From: Pleurotus ostreatus/Saccharomyces cerevisiae fusant
Lineage: Eukaryota; Opisthokonta
Length of the DNA: 60,712 nt
Assembly (NCBI GenBank): GCA_024196135.1
Contig: JAMQCK010000116.1
Coordinates: forward strand, 1-60,712
Reading direction: 5' to 3'
The notes under the pieces were generated by a model that was not told the origin of the DNA, searched no databases, and saw only the letters and a program-made list of their open reading frames with translations. The stretch's first letter is position 1, and each line of letters opens with the position of its first letter. Of the stretch, positions 21,153-33,483 are shown piece after piece. The position numbers and the translations under genes were made by a program.

Positions 21153-24085
21153 CTATGCTGACGCCGCCACTGCCATAGGCGAGTCGATTGGCATCGCATC
21201 ACCATCAGCGTCCACACCAAACATCCCATCGTCCATCTCGCCCAGAATGTAGTCGATCATGTAGCTATCTTGCACCAGCCGCCCCATCCTCGCAAGATGT
21301 CGCTCCGTATAAGGCACGAGCGCCTCAATGACCTCTCTCAGCGCCGTGCTCCCCGCACCACTGCTGAGATGCAGATCGCTGCTCGCTAAGGCCGCTTCCC
21401 CCTGCTCCGCGGTAAACGCCGCCATGACCTCGTCCGCGGAGCGCAGCTTCACGATCGCGTACAGCACGCGCTGCGCTACTGCGCTCGTCTTCGCGTTGGC
21501 GTTCCAGTCGCGCACGAAGCGCAGGAGCTTGCAGAGCTCGGCGCCGTCGAGGGTGCGGAGGACTTCGTCGACGGAGGTGGAGCCGGTGATGGTGGATTTG
21601 CGGTCTTCGGCGGAGGCGCCGACGGTTTTGAACAATGAAAGGAGGCGACCGGGTTGCGAGAGCGAGATGCATATTTGGATGGCCTTCCGGTAGTCGTGCA
21701 GGGATAGGTAGTTCATAAAGGCTTGCTCCCTGTTAATGGCTCAGTTACGGGTTGCGGGCTTGGAGCTCGCTAGGCTTACTGCTCTACCATGCCCGTTCGC
21801 TTGTCTTCCTCCTCCTTCTGTGCCTCGACCGTGTTGTCTTCCCAGAACGTCACCACCGAATCGGCGGCGCCAGACAACACCATGCGCTCGTCAGAGCTGG
21901 TTGCCAGTGCCCAAACCTACGTCCATCGTTAGCCTGGTGCAATTGCCAAAGTCCGACAGAATACGCACCTTGTCTTCGTGGTTGTCAAGCGTGGTCATGC
22001 ACTCCTCCTCTCGCACGTTCCACACCTTCACCAACCCATCGGACGCAGAGCTGATCATCTGCATCCCCGCATTGATAAAGTCGACGCGCAAGACCGAGTT
22101 CGTATGCCCCTCAAACGTCTTCACACACGAATAATCGTCCAGATTCCATAACTTCACCGTCTTGTCGCCGCTGCCCGTAGCCAACACTCGCTCTTCCCTC
22201 CCAAAGCGCACGCTCCAGACGCCGCGCTTGTGCCCCTTGCACGTCCCCGCCAACCGCAGCTCGCCATGCGAGTCGATATGCCACACTTTCGCGGTGCGGT
22301 CCTGCGAGCCGGAGACCAGGAGCCGGTTGTTGGGCGCAACGTCGAGGGAGTTGATGTCCTTGTCGTGCGCTTTGAGGGTGACGAGGCTCCTGCATTTGAT
22401 GGGTTCGTCGCCCTTGTGTGAGAATACATTCTTCAGATCCCACATCTTGATCGTGCGGTCCTGGCTGCCAGTGAAGAGGAACAGCTCCGTGCCTGACTCC
22501 TTGCTCCGCGACATGGCGATGGCGCCAACGCTCTCTGCGTGCCCTTCGCAGAGACCGACGCAGCGATATTGGACGTCGTCGCCGTCGTCGACTGGCGCCC
22601 ATATTCGCGCGGAGCGGTCTTTGCTGCCGCTGACGAGGATGCGGTAGTCGGCGCTGTGGTCGAGACAGAGCACGATGTCGGCGTGGCCCTCGAGGAGGCG
22701 CGCGTCGAAGGTGGAGGTGGAGTAGAGGCGGATGAGAGAGGAGTTGGTGGCTAGGGCCACGTGCGTATCGCGAGTGGCAGGGCGCGGTGAGAGGAAGGTT
22801 GCATCGACGATTTCGTCGTTGAAGCCAATCAGCTGACGGGTGAGGGTGTGGGAAGAGAGTGAGTGGAAGCGGATGTTCTGGTCGGCGTGCACAGAGATGA
22901 TGGTGGACTCTGAAGGCACGTACCTAGAGCAAACATCAGCAAGCACGCTCGCCAAGATACCAAAGTAACTCACAATGCCTGCGTGATCTGCTGCCTCTCC
23001 TCTTCGTCGTCTGAGATAGTAGCGTACCCTTCACCGAGACTGTAAAGGACCTTGCCAGAGTTGCAATCCCATACTTTCACAGCGCCGCTTGCACCGGCAG
23101 TATAGAACACAAGGCCCTCATTTGACGATGATGATGCACCTTCGGTCTGAATGAGACCACACGCCTCGACAGACTCAAGGATCGGTATCGTCTTGTATGG
23201 GGTCGTGTTGACGCCGTTCTCCTTAGCCTTGCCTTTGCCAGTTTTCGGCCTTGCTGAGAGGTTTTTGAGTGCATCCGCCAGATCCCATACGAGCACCACC
23301 GAGTCGCGACCTCCACTGACCAGCCACCTCCCATCCGGCGAGACGTCCAAGCCACGCGGAACGGAGACGTGTCCCTCGAGAAGTATGTCAGGCTTGACGA
23401 CACCGCCAGTTTTTGCTGCGTGCTTCGCGAGGTCGAAAACGCGGATGCGGGTGTCGAGAGACGCGGTGAAGAGCTGCATACCGGTCGTCGGCGAGAGGCT
23501 GAACTTGAGAGCACTGACGACGCCGCCGTGGCCTTTGAAGACATGGGTGATGAAGCCGCGGGCGAGGTCCCAGACTTTGACGACGCCGTCTGCGGAGCCG
23601 GATGCTAGGTAGCTGGAGGTGGGATCAACGGTGCAGACATGCACAGGGGCGTCATGTGCGCGTGAGACCACTCGGATTGGCTGCGTTGACGGAGTCTGTC
23701 CGTTCTTTGGCACGTCAAAGATGCGCAGGGAGAGTGAAGATGAAAAGACGGCGAGTTGGGCGCCGGAGGGTGTGAGTGCTAGGGATGTGACATCTTCGGT
23801 ATCCTTGGAGGGGGTGAGTAAAGCTCCCCCCTTTTCTGTAGAAGACACGTACCCCAGGGTACCGACATATTTCCTCTCCAGAGGCTACCTCCGTTAACAG
23901 AACCTCGTCGGAGAGGGTAGTGACGATTCTCGCTGCGTCCTGGGTGATCGCGATTGGTCCGCCAGTGTAAATGGGTCCCACGACGCGCGCCTTCTTGAAC
24001 CTAGTACATGTTAACAGTAAGCCGTATGGGAGAGGTAGCGTACGCACGACGTCTTCAGCTTGTTACGCGAATTTGGAGGCGCCAT
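21153..24085 (-). CDS. UTP13: UTP13/TBL3, WD40 subunit of the U3 small-subunit processome
   Basis: UTP13 is part of the UTP-B complex that processes 18S pre-rRNA in the nucleolus. The start MAPPNSRNKLKTS at 24085 is followed by two tandem WD40 propellers. Typical blades include YLASGSADGVVKVWDL, RWLVSGGRDSVVLVWDL, ILVSGSKDRSARIWAP, LLVSGSQDRTAKVWHI, VLATGSGDKTVKLWNL and MISSASDGLVKVWNV. The C-terminal UTP13 helical domain begins at EQAFMNYLSLHDYRKAI and ends near the stop at 21153. Six or so short introns are needed; the longest exon spans 23848-22970. Domain order and size (about 850-900 residues) fit the family well. Confidence 0.93.
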
Positions 24086-24362
24086 TGTTGACGGTAGGGC
24101 GAAGCGGCTAAGTGCACAATGCACATTTCCCCTTCGATCGATCGGTTCATTCATCCGGTCCGAGCTTCCGGTGTGCTCACACGCCCAACACACGCCAGCA
24201 CGCTGAACTTGCGAACACGGTACGCGAATTGGGCCCTTTGAGACGAAATCGGGCTAGTTGGTGCCCTCAAGATGATAGGTTGTACATACACACATACAAC
24301 AAGGAAATGTGGAGTTGCCGCTACAGTATGTTAACAATATATACTGCCCTTCAGTCCGCCAT

Positions 24363-25939
24363 TCAAGCGGCCGCGGCCTGAGCCTGCACGGGCACAGCGC
24401 CACCCTGCCGCCTGGCGTTCGCGATGACCTCCATGACGCCCACCAAGCCGGTTTTCCAGGCGACGAGCCGCTTCTCCAGGGCCTCCCACTGCTCGCGCTC
24501 GAAAGAGCGTGCTGTTGCGCGCACGATGTGCAGCGTCTTCGTCGTCTGAGAGAGCTTGCCGAGGACGAGGCCGGCGCGGATGACTGGGGGGACGATGTCA
24601 GTGAGGTGTAGACGGTACCGGTAGGGAATGATGTACCATCGATTACCCATTTCTCCACCTCCGTCGCATCAACGTCCAGCGCTTCCGCGATCGTGGAGTA
24701 GGGCAGGTTCTGCCCGACGTGCTTGAAGCCGAGCGATGCAAGGGTCAACAAGCGGATTTTGTGCTCAAGGTCAGCAGGGCTCAAACCTAACCACCATCGT
24801 CAACCAATCGCGCTAAATATTGCGCGATTATATACGTACCGTACTTCTCGACAGCACCTGCGTTCGATAATGCCCAGGACCTATACTCCGGGAGACCGCC
24901 GCTGAGGAAGATCTGGAGGAGCGGGAAGAGCTCGTGGTCCTTCGCCGCGACGACAGCGTCGAGCTTGAACAGCGGATCGAAGTCGAAGACAGTTGGTAGC
25001 CGGAGAGCAAGGGAGATGGCCTGAGCTGCGGCTTCGCGAGCCTCTGGGGAAGAGGGTGGCAGCGAGCGCGCGTACAGCTGTACGAACTCATATGCCGCAG
25101 TGCTAGATGTCAAGCATCAGCACAAGGAAGTGGTAGACCGGATGATGCAAACATACAGATTGTCGCCCTGCACAAACGCGTCGACGATCGCCTTCAAGAA
25201 CTGGCTCTTCTTCTCGGGCGTGACATCCCACTCCGCGATCCACTTCTCCACGTCTGTGCGCGAGAGCTGGAGCACGGAGAGCTCGCCCTGCGCAGCAGCG
25301 ATCGCCAGCAGGGCGTTGTAGACATCGAGACGCAGGGAGGACGTGCGCGGCAAGAGGTTGAAGAGGTTCGTCAATCTAGAGAAGGGGGGAGCACATAAGC
25401 ATCACTGGGGTCACCGATCGCGGGTAGGAACACGCACATGCGGTACTTCAAGCCGGACTGGGTAGCAGGTGCGGAGGCGATCGTCTGGATGAGAGGGGGG
25501 AGGAGCGGGCTCGCCTCGGCAGACGTGGCAGGGTAGAGGGAGATCAAGTGGGAGAACAGCAGGTTAAAGAAGCCCTCGATCTCTGGGAGGCAATCAGACC
25601 TCGCCGGACGCGTTCAAGGCAAGTTAACGTACCCTTCTCCGTCCCTTCCCCCAAGGTCTTCACCTCTGGCACCAGGTGCGAGAAGATCTCCCGTTTCCTA
25701 TCGTCATCCTCGCTCAGCGACTTCTTTCCCTCCTCGGTTTTCAGTGCCTCGGAGAACGGGCGGATGAAGGACGTGCGCTCCTCGTCCGAGTGATTCCTGA
25801 CGAGGAAGTTGACCAGCTCTTGGATCTGGTGGTAGATGATCAGATTGGCGATGCCTCACAGATCGCGCACAACCGCACAGCGCACCTGCTCCTCGAAGGT
25901 CCCCTCGGCAAATATTGATACAGAATCCGTGCTGGCCAT
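24363..25939 (-). CDS. Eukaryotic translation initiation factor 3 subunit M (PCI domain)
   Basis: eIF3m is a PCI-domain core subunit of eIF3, acting on the 40S ribosome. The start MASTDSVSIFAEGTFEEQ is joined by a short intron to IQELVNFLVRNHSDEERTSF. Later exons give LTNLFNLLPRTSSLRLDVYNALL, then a PCI/winged-helix region with LRLPTVFDFDPLFKLDAV, KIRLLTLASLGFKHVG, LPYSTIAEALDVDATEVEKWVID and VRATARSFEREQWEALEKRL. Stop at 24363. Six short introns are needed. The size of roughly 430 residues is normal. The gene lies between TIP41 and UTP13, all leftward, with gaps of about 200 and 277 bp. Confidence 0.92.
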
Positions 25940-26140
25940 TTTTTGGTGCGCTTTGATCGACGAAGGAAACACAAAGGACTTCTGACCAAATGGAGCAAAG
26001 TCGGAAACGGAAGCCTTTGTGGCGCTGATTTCGCACGGTTGAAGTTGGACTTGGGTGAATCGGCCGCGCGCGTCGTTCAGACGTACATGGCAGCTTGGTA
26101 CGGTACAGAGATACAGCACAATTATATTGTTACGGAGCTC

Positions 26141-27305
26141 TCAAAGCTCCAGCACTTCCACCCGCTTTCCTAGCCCATCCCATCCGGTCCCGGCACCGCG
26201 TCTTTGGCTGCCTGGTATCTTCTCGGCGAGGACTTGAGCGATCCATGTAGGATTCGTCAAGGGTGTCAGGTCGTTGGGATCCGGTAGAAGCTATAGACCA
26301 TAAGCTAATGCAGATATTGCGCCTGGGAGGCATGCTCACCTGCTTGACTTTCGAGTACTCGGCCTCCCATCCTCCACTTTCTCGCACAACTACCGTCTTG
26401 CCGTTTGGCCCGGGCGCGTGCGAGCTATAGATGCGCGTGTCGTACGTTCTGAAGAGTACGTTGTCTACGCGCAAGGTGAATCTTGCTAGGATGAATATGC
26501 ACGCGGGCATGACACGCTGAGATGAATGTGAGGATCGCGTTGCCACAAATGGTGTAAGGAGACGTACGATGCGAACGAGCAGGCTCGAGGCACCATTGTC
26601 ATGCAGCTCATCTTCAAAAAGAGGGATTTCGGCATAGAAGACGATAGGATCGGGTCGCGTGAGTTCCGCTAGAGGGATCGCATGCGAGGTATTTGTTGGG
26701 TCCGCAGGCTGCCACTTGAATTCGGCAGTGGCAGGACGAGGCTTTGGCGGCGCAGTCTCATCGTCTTCGGCGTCGGATGTTACCCCATCGTCCGCATAAG
26801 ACGGCGCGGAAGGCCATTCGTCATTGGAAGTCAACTGATGTCCCTTATACGTCGTAGTGAACGTCCAGTCGAACGGACGCGTCTGCGCTGTCTTGGGCAT
26901 AGGCAAACTCGAATTCGGATCTGTACTGCACGGCTCGTTATGATTCAGCGTCCGAAGTGCCGAGGATACTTACCGACTCTTCATCCATGCATCGGCGTAG
27001 TTCACCTTGATCATGCCTTCGCCGTTCGCGTCCTCGTCCTTCTTGACGCCACGCAACGCGTCTTCGCAGGTGAAGGTATACTTCCAGCCGCTCGGGCGGT
27101 GCTCCAGCAAAAGGAAGTTGCCGCCAAAGGTCATCTCTGGGATGGCTGGCAGGTCAAGGGAGGACTGCAGCTGCGCGCATTGCGGGATCGACGAGATGGG
27201 GTTGGTCGACGCCGTGATGTACCAATCCGGCTCCGTGAGATGTATCGTCCGAGCATTGACGGACTCCAGCAACCTGTGCGGTGGTAGTTTGGCGTCTGTG
27301 GCCAT
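26141..27305 (-). CDS. TIP41 family protein, PP2A-type phosphatase regulator
   Basis: TIP41 binds Tap42/PP2A-type phosphatases and acts in TOR signalling. Exons from MATDAKLPPHRLLESV carry the family core: a tryptophan-rich WYITAST segment, PEMTFGGNFLLLEH, the PFDWTFTTTYKG motif, IVFYAEIPLFEDELHDNGAS, MPACIFILARFTLRVDNVLFRTYDTRIY. The GGNFL, PFDWT and ExPLFEDELHDNG patterns are diagnostic. Four exons with introns of about 50 bp are needed; stop at 26141. There is an acidic insert (DDGVTSDAEDDET) before the Pro-rich linker. It shares an 80-bp divergent promoter with the dynein LIC gene. Confidence 0.93.
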
Positions 27306-27385
27306 GGGCGCTAAGCTGCCTCGTCGTGATCACGGTCGGGAACAAGAAGCGATCAACAGTTTGCGCGTTGTCTCCAACAGCCACC

Positions 27386-29163
27386 ATGGAATCCGAGTCG
27401 CGCCCGGAGTCGCCGTCGGCGATCCCGCAGGATCTCTGGTCGTCCATCCTTGATTCTGTGTCGTCGACGCGCTCTATACCCTCCAAGCAGATTGTGCTTC
27501 TCGGCCAGCCGGGGACGGGGAAGACTACATTGTCGAACGCGCTCCTGCAGAAAGAACCTGCCGGCGATGTCCAGGAGAAGATGGACTTCGCGCTCGGATA
27601 CGATTGGGCGGACGTCCGGGATGAGGGCGATGAGTCTGGTACGTGAGCAACGCGTCGCGCATCGAGTATTTCACGAATTTTGTACGCCACAGACACGCTC
27701 GCGCGCCTCTCTGTCTACACGGTGCCTTCGTCGCAGCCCACGTATACATCCTTGCTACCCCACTTCATCCCCCCTCAGAACAATCTGCAGCATTCGCTCT
27801 TCATGATTGTCTTGGACTGGACGAAGCCATGGACGTTTGTTGACGAGCTGCAGACCTGGCTTGGCTGGGTCGACCAGTGGGCACACGGCACGGAGGATCG
27901 CGAACTGGTCATCGCAAGAGAGGAGGCACGAGAACGATGTGAGCTAGTTCTGAGCTTGAGAGACGCGGTCGCTAACGCGTCACAGTGCAGTACTATCTGC
28001 AGCATTACACTGATCCATCTATACCCGCGTCTACATCTATATCGGCGGCCGCTAATACTGCCATTGAGCTCCCGGAAGGAACATTCACGCTGAACGAGGC
28101 GGGTGTGCCCATTGTGTTCGTATGCACGAAGGCAGACCAAATCGACGAGGACCATGCAGGAAAGGGCATGGTCAAGGGCAAGGGTGAAGACTGGGAAGAG
28201 AGGACGGACGGCATCATGCAAGTCTTGCGAACAATAGCGTTGCTTTGTGGGTTGCCTCAGATCATCGCAGGTATCCCTACTGACTATAGTCTCTCAGACG
28301 GTGCCGGCGTCTTCTACACCACTTTGCTGCCGGAAACGCTGGCGACTTTACGACAATATGCCCTCCACATGCTGTTCATACCACCGGCACCGTCACCCAC
28401 ATCCACCCTGCCCGCCTCTACCTCGACTTCCGAGATAATACAGACGAAGAATCCCTTCCGCTTCACGCACAAGCCGAATACCCTCGACCGCGACCACATC
28501 ATCATCCCCTCAGGATGGGACTCCGCCGGCAAGATCACCGTTATGCGCGAGGGCTTCGACGTCAAGGCGTGGCAACGCGCATGGACGACAAACACTGCGC
28601 CGGACGAAGACGAAGATCAGGAGAGCGTCAGGATCATGTACAGTCGTCTCGCGCCAGACCAGGGCGTCAAAGAGCACCCCCTCCCGCCGCTCATCTCCCC
28701 CATGCCCGAGCCGACCTTCCTCTCGAAGCACTACGACGAGAACGCGAAGAAGCCCGACCGCGACCCGCGCGGGGCGTTCCGCAATCCGAACGACATGGCG
28801 CCCGGCGGCATCGTCGGCCCCGTCGGAGGCTCCTTCCTCCCCAACGTCGAGCGCGTGCTCACAGAAATGGAGGCAAATGCGTCCCTCTCGTCCTCAACCT
28901 CGCGACGGCCTGCCGCGCAGCGGCCAAACCAGCTCGCAGGCGCCGCTGCGCTCAGCGCGCGCGATATCGCAGCGGCTAAGCCAAGTCCGAGCCCGACGGG
29001 GCAGACGCAGCACGAGGTGCTGCAGAACTTCTTCCAGAGCTTGCTGAGCACGAGCTCGAAGGACCGCGCGGCGGGTGCGGTGCCACCCAGTACCAGCAAG
29101 CGAGTGAATGGAGGAACGCCCAGCAAAGAGGGGGCCGGTAGCGGAGGGGGAGAGACGGAATGA
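27386..29163 (+). CDS. Cytoplasmic dynein light intermediate chain
   Basis: The light intermediate chain binds the dynein heavy chain and cargo adaptors. Exons 27386-27638, 27693-27938 and 27986-29163 give 558 residues with introns of 54 and 47 bp. A P-loop GQPGTGKTT is visible at about residues 41-49, inside a RAS-like fold with LGYDWADV, LDWTKPWTF and a long-insert GTPase-like motif VFVCTKADQ (NKxD-like). Downstream are YTTLLPETL-like and KPNTLDRDHIIIPSGWDSAGKI segments typical of LICs. The C-terminal 200 residues are Pro/Ser/Ala-rich, as expected for the adaptor-binding region. The P-loop is better preserved than in animal LICs. Confidence 0.92.
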
Positions 29164-29399
29164 GAGAGGCGCGGGCAAGTATACATGATAATTCCCTGTA
29201 TCGGCTCGTGAGGAGGATATGGTATGCATGGATATTCTGCTGCGATAGCGCCATATGCATGTGCTGACGGAAGACTGCACTCACTGAGGCGTCGTCGTTC
29301 GACATCTCTCGTCCCTTTCACACGTCGCCTCCCTCGTCATGGAGCACCTCTCCCTTTTACATGGCGAAAGCGCTTCATTTGGGTGTCATCCCGGCGGAT

Positions 29400-32300
29400 T
29401 TACATCTTACTCCTGATACCTGGCGTCATGCACGTTCCTTTCGTTGTCGCCGTCACCACAGTCTCCGTTGCATCCTCCAGATTCGTGGAATCCTGAAATC
29501 AAGGTAAGTTTCCGCTGGTCAGGTATGACTACACCTTACCTCGTATGGTACAAGGCCCGAGTAGACATATTCATTAGAATCCACGAAAGAAAGTGTACTA
29601 GCCATGCTCCACCGACTAGGCTGCGGCACCAGGAAGTAGTTCAAATCTATAAATCGGATAGCATATGGACCATACACGGAGTTTCCATCCACCTCTGGAA
29701 TCAAGTACTTGAGCGGCGGCAGTTCCCTGAGACAGAGTCAGTCACGCAAACGGAGAGTCGAGAGCTGGTGAAGAATCTTACGGCGTGAGGCGGAGGCGGC
29801 GGTGATCAAGACCTTCAAGCCACATTGCTGAGCAATAGACATACAGATTGGCGAGGTATAGTTTCCCTTCCCATCCTTCTTGTGACCGTGGCTCATTCGC
29901 CAGGAGGGTATGAGGTGATGATGAGACTTCGAGATACGCGAATCTTTGAAGGGATAGATACAGGGAAAATTGACGAGAAGGAAGGTCCGGGGTGTGTCTC
30001 ACGGCGTTGCTGCTGTGTAGCATCCCGATAAGACGACGGTGGGCTGCGCGCCAAACTGACCATGACTTCGTCTGCAGGTACAAGCTCTGCAGCGCTCGTT
30101 CGAAGGGAAGCCTGTCGCGCTCATCTGCGGCTGTCGTGTCGCATAAGGATAGCATGAAGGCTACGTTCGCGTTGGAGAGCAGGTCATTGAAGGCGTTCTT
30201 GACAATTCTGGTTTCCTTGAACTCGTCGGACGACCATGCAACCGCCATCGTTGCCCGGATAAACGCCGTCATCACGCGCAGGATGCTGCTGTAGATCCCG
30301 GGTTTGAACAGCGCGGTACAGTCCTTGCGAAGCAGGATCGCGTACAAGATGGCGAGGAATGAGCGCTTCGAGAGTGTATCCAGAAGGCTCGACAGTTTGC
30401 CAAGCCTCTGCATAGTAGTAACTGGGAATGCCGTGTTATAAGTCAGGTCGAGGGAGGCCTGAATGCTGTCCAGGAGATTGCCGACATCACCCAACATCGC
30501 TGAGTGCTCGATGATGGGGGCATGCTGGACACCGTCCGACGCACACCTCAACAAGTGGCGGTAGCACAGATCGGTTGTCTCTGAGTGGTCGTCGACCATA
30601 CGATACGCGTGATAACCGACGAGAATCCCGAGCTGCCCTAATAAAGAATCGATGTTCTCTTGCAAGAAGGCTGCAATCCGGTATTCGGTTTCTGGCTGCG
30701 CTTGTGGAAGACGATCCATGCCCTCGCGAAAGATGACCAGCGCCAAGTCGAGCAATGACGCAGGAATGGACGATTGCATGCGCACGCAAACGTCAATGAG
30801 GCAGGCGACAATTTGTGCTGTTCGCATCTTCAGTATCCAGAGTTGTTGAATTCGGGAAAGCCTCACATTCTTTACAGCGCAGGAGATCGCACAGGAACTG
30901 TGTGAGGCTCTCCATCACATCTGCATGATGCTTACAGATGACCCCCAGAGGTGCCGCACTCTCGTACGGCCGGTAAGACCCAGAATCGGGCGTATCCCAG
31001 GAATAACTGGCGCACACTAGGCCGATGAGATTCTTCAGTTCTGGCTTTCCGACGCAACGCCTTTCGAGAGCCGCACTGATGTAAGGCGATCCAGGTTCGG
31101 GTGTCCACTCTGGGCGGATTGCAGTAGTGTAACGAAGAGCGTAGGCCAACAGCAATTGCCAGACCGACACCGGGAGCTCTACGTCGGCATCCATATTGAG
31201 GATATTGTCGTTCGGATATGCGCTGTCGATGACTGGCCGCCTGGGGAATGCGACTGCGTGGGCAATGAGAAGTCTCCGCTTCAGACGATGATTCGAGGAA
31301 ACCCTCCAACTGCGGCTGGAGAATTTTTGCGTGAGAGGTGCAACAGCCGTTTGTAGTTCAGTGTGCGCGTCTTTGATCGCCATATCGTCGTCAGAAATTG
31401 CCATAGCTCTCCTGAGTTCTACGTATCCAGCCAGAGTCCCCGCAGCACGCAGGAGCCTCTCTGTGATCTGTAGGTCGCGGATATCATCAGGTATGTCTCC
31501 GCGCTGCAGTTGAGTGCGCAGGAGGCCAAACATATCCTGTATCCAATGCAAATGATCGTCATGTCGCTCGTCGGGGCCTGTAGGTAGACCAGCGAAGCTC
31601 TCGATGACGATGGTCTGAGCAGTAGGGTTCAGGGCATATCGGTAGAGCCAATATAACCCATCATGCATCAAAGCTACAACGTACGGCGTAACCTGAGCAG
31701 GAGAAGACGCGCTGCAGAAGCGCACTGCGCGCATTTCCAGTTGGCGGTAAGTCGCAAGCGCTGGAACCTTCGTTGAAGATGTCACATGGCTATAGATGGC
31801 CACTACAAGGCGGAGGAGCCACCGTATGGCGAACGTGACCGGTGTGCGATACGGACATTGCCAGTCGGCGATGGCGAGGACGTGTGTGATCACGTAGAAA
31901 GCGTAGGCGGCGCATGCGAACGGAGCAACGACGCCGAACACCGGCCATGACACCCCAGAGAGGAAGACGAGCAGACCAAAGAGAAATAGCCCCAGAGAAA
32001 TGTGCAGCAGGGATGGCACTAAGCCCACAATAGCCGGGACTTTCCATCGTTGCATCGCTTGATATCGCATATGGCGGATGAGAGCGCGATCTCGGGGGCT
32101 ACCAGGGGGCACCTTGGCGTACTCCTGATACGAGCTAATCAGACCCATCGCTATGCGAGAAAAAGCCCAGCGCGCTACTTACTGCAAGCCATTGCTTCAG
32201 CAGAACGGTTACCAGTGTTGTGCATAATGACAACGACAGGCTGGCGAAGAACAGCGCGTTGGTGGCAACATCCGCAGCCGAGAAGGCTTGCGAGTTCAAG

Positions 32301-32893
32301 TTGACGTCTGTCGAGGGCACGGCGTTTGCAGAGCCTGCTCGTTGTAGTGCGACGAGTTCCAAAAGCAAGGCCGCGCTTATGCGACCATAATTCGGCTGAA
32401 GAGATTTAGCTGTCTCGACAGAGAAAGTCGTGACAACGGCTGAGAAAAGCGCCGCCTAGAAGAAAGGGTTTCAGTCTTCGCGCAGAAAGGCAAAGCCAGG
32501 TACCAGACGTACGAAGACGAGATGCACGTCCAGAGAGTCTCGATAACTCCGCAGCATGTCTTCATCAAATTGGCCGCTTTCGTCGAGGTAAACTCGCCAG
32601 ACCCTGGCGTTCTCGCCCGCCTCGGCGCCGTAAGGGTCCTCCGGGTAGATTTCACTGTAATCATCGACTTCGAACGGGATAAGCGACGAGGTCAAGTACA
32701 AGATATCTTCACCCACATCCGAATGGGCCCCTGCTCGTATGTTTGGGAATACCGAATGTATTGTTGGTCGTCCGGGACCCTGTACTTTCGAATCGTCCCC
32801 CGTGCGTGTGGTCGTTATGTTGGGGAGTTGCTTGAGTTTTATGTCCGAAAGCCGGATCAGCCTGCTTGGGCAGTCGACCGGAAGGGCTGTCAT
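29400..32893 (-). CDS. DUF6535 membrane protein, paralogue A
   Basis: Tandem paralogue of the gene at 33484-36984. Exon 1 (32893-32513) ends in a conserved block with EDPYGAEAGENARVWRVYLD and SLDVHLVF. Exon 2 (from 32455) holds AALFSAVVTTFSVE, LLLELVALQRAG and NALFFASLSLSL...VLLKQWL; exon 3 resumes with AEYAKVPPGSPRDRALIR and two further hydrophobic helices (LHISLGLFLFGLLVFLSG; FGVVAPFACAAYAFYVIT). The rest is a long soluble helical region. Beyond an in-frame stop at 29778 the sequence continues through a clean intron (GTAAGA...CTCAG) to PPLKYLI...GPYAIRF and a last exon ending at 29400. The same C-terminal exon exists in the paralogue. DUF6535 is found in Agaricomycetes; its function is unknown. 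The N-terminal ATG is uncertain (32893 or 32933). Confidence 0.8.
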
Positions 32894-33483
32894 GGGGGAA
32901 TTCGCATGCGTTCGTCTCAGCAGGAGAGGTCATGACTAGTGATCCATGAGCAGCTGTATGTAGAGGCAGAGAGATAGCACGTACATACCTGCTGGAAGGT
33001 CGTGCCCGCTATGATGGTGAACAAGCAGCGAGATGTCAGAAGCGGAGAACAAGCTGTACAAGCCTCGTGCCCTGATGATCATCGATAAAACCTCGAGTCT
33101 GAGTATTGTCACCGTCGCGCTGGACAGCATGCACGATACGACACTGCCATGCCGGCGCTTCGAAGCGATGATGCGACGGTATGGGCGCTGTTGCATTAAC
33201 GGCCGTAATATCCTTTCCGCGGGCTGCAGCGATTCAAGTGTTTTGCGAGCTTGATCTTGGCCCGCTGGATGGCTTGAAGAGTCGTGATGACGGTGCTTCG
33301 AAACGAGACGGCGCACCTCAGTAGACTGGTCGGAATTTGCCGATTCTAGCTGTTCGAACGCTTCGATTGTCTCGAGTTCCACTCAACTTCGCCTCAGATA
33401 TCCGTCACCCTTCCCCTCGATTTTGTTGCGTGCATAGTTTCCCACATAGAGTATATACCATCGTCCTTCCCGAGCAGGAATAT
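32894..33483. other. Intergenic region between the two DUF6535 genes
   Basis: This 590-bp stretch separates paralogue B's 3' end from paralogue A's start. A minus-strand frame of about 148 codons (32936-33382) lacks an ATG at its start and shows no motif. It may be promoter sequence plus a decayed exon. Confidence 0.4.
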
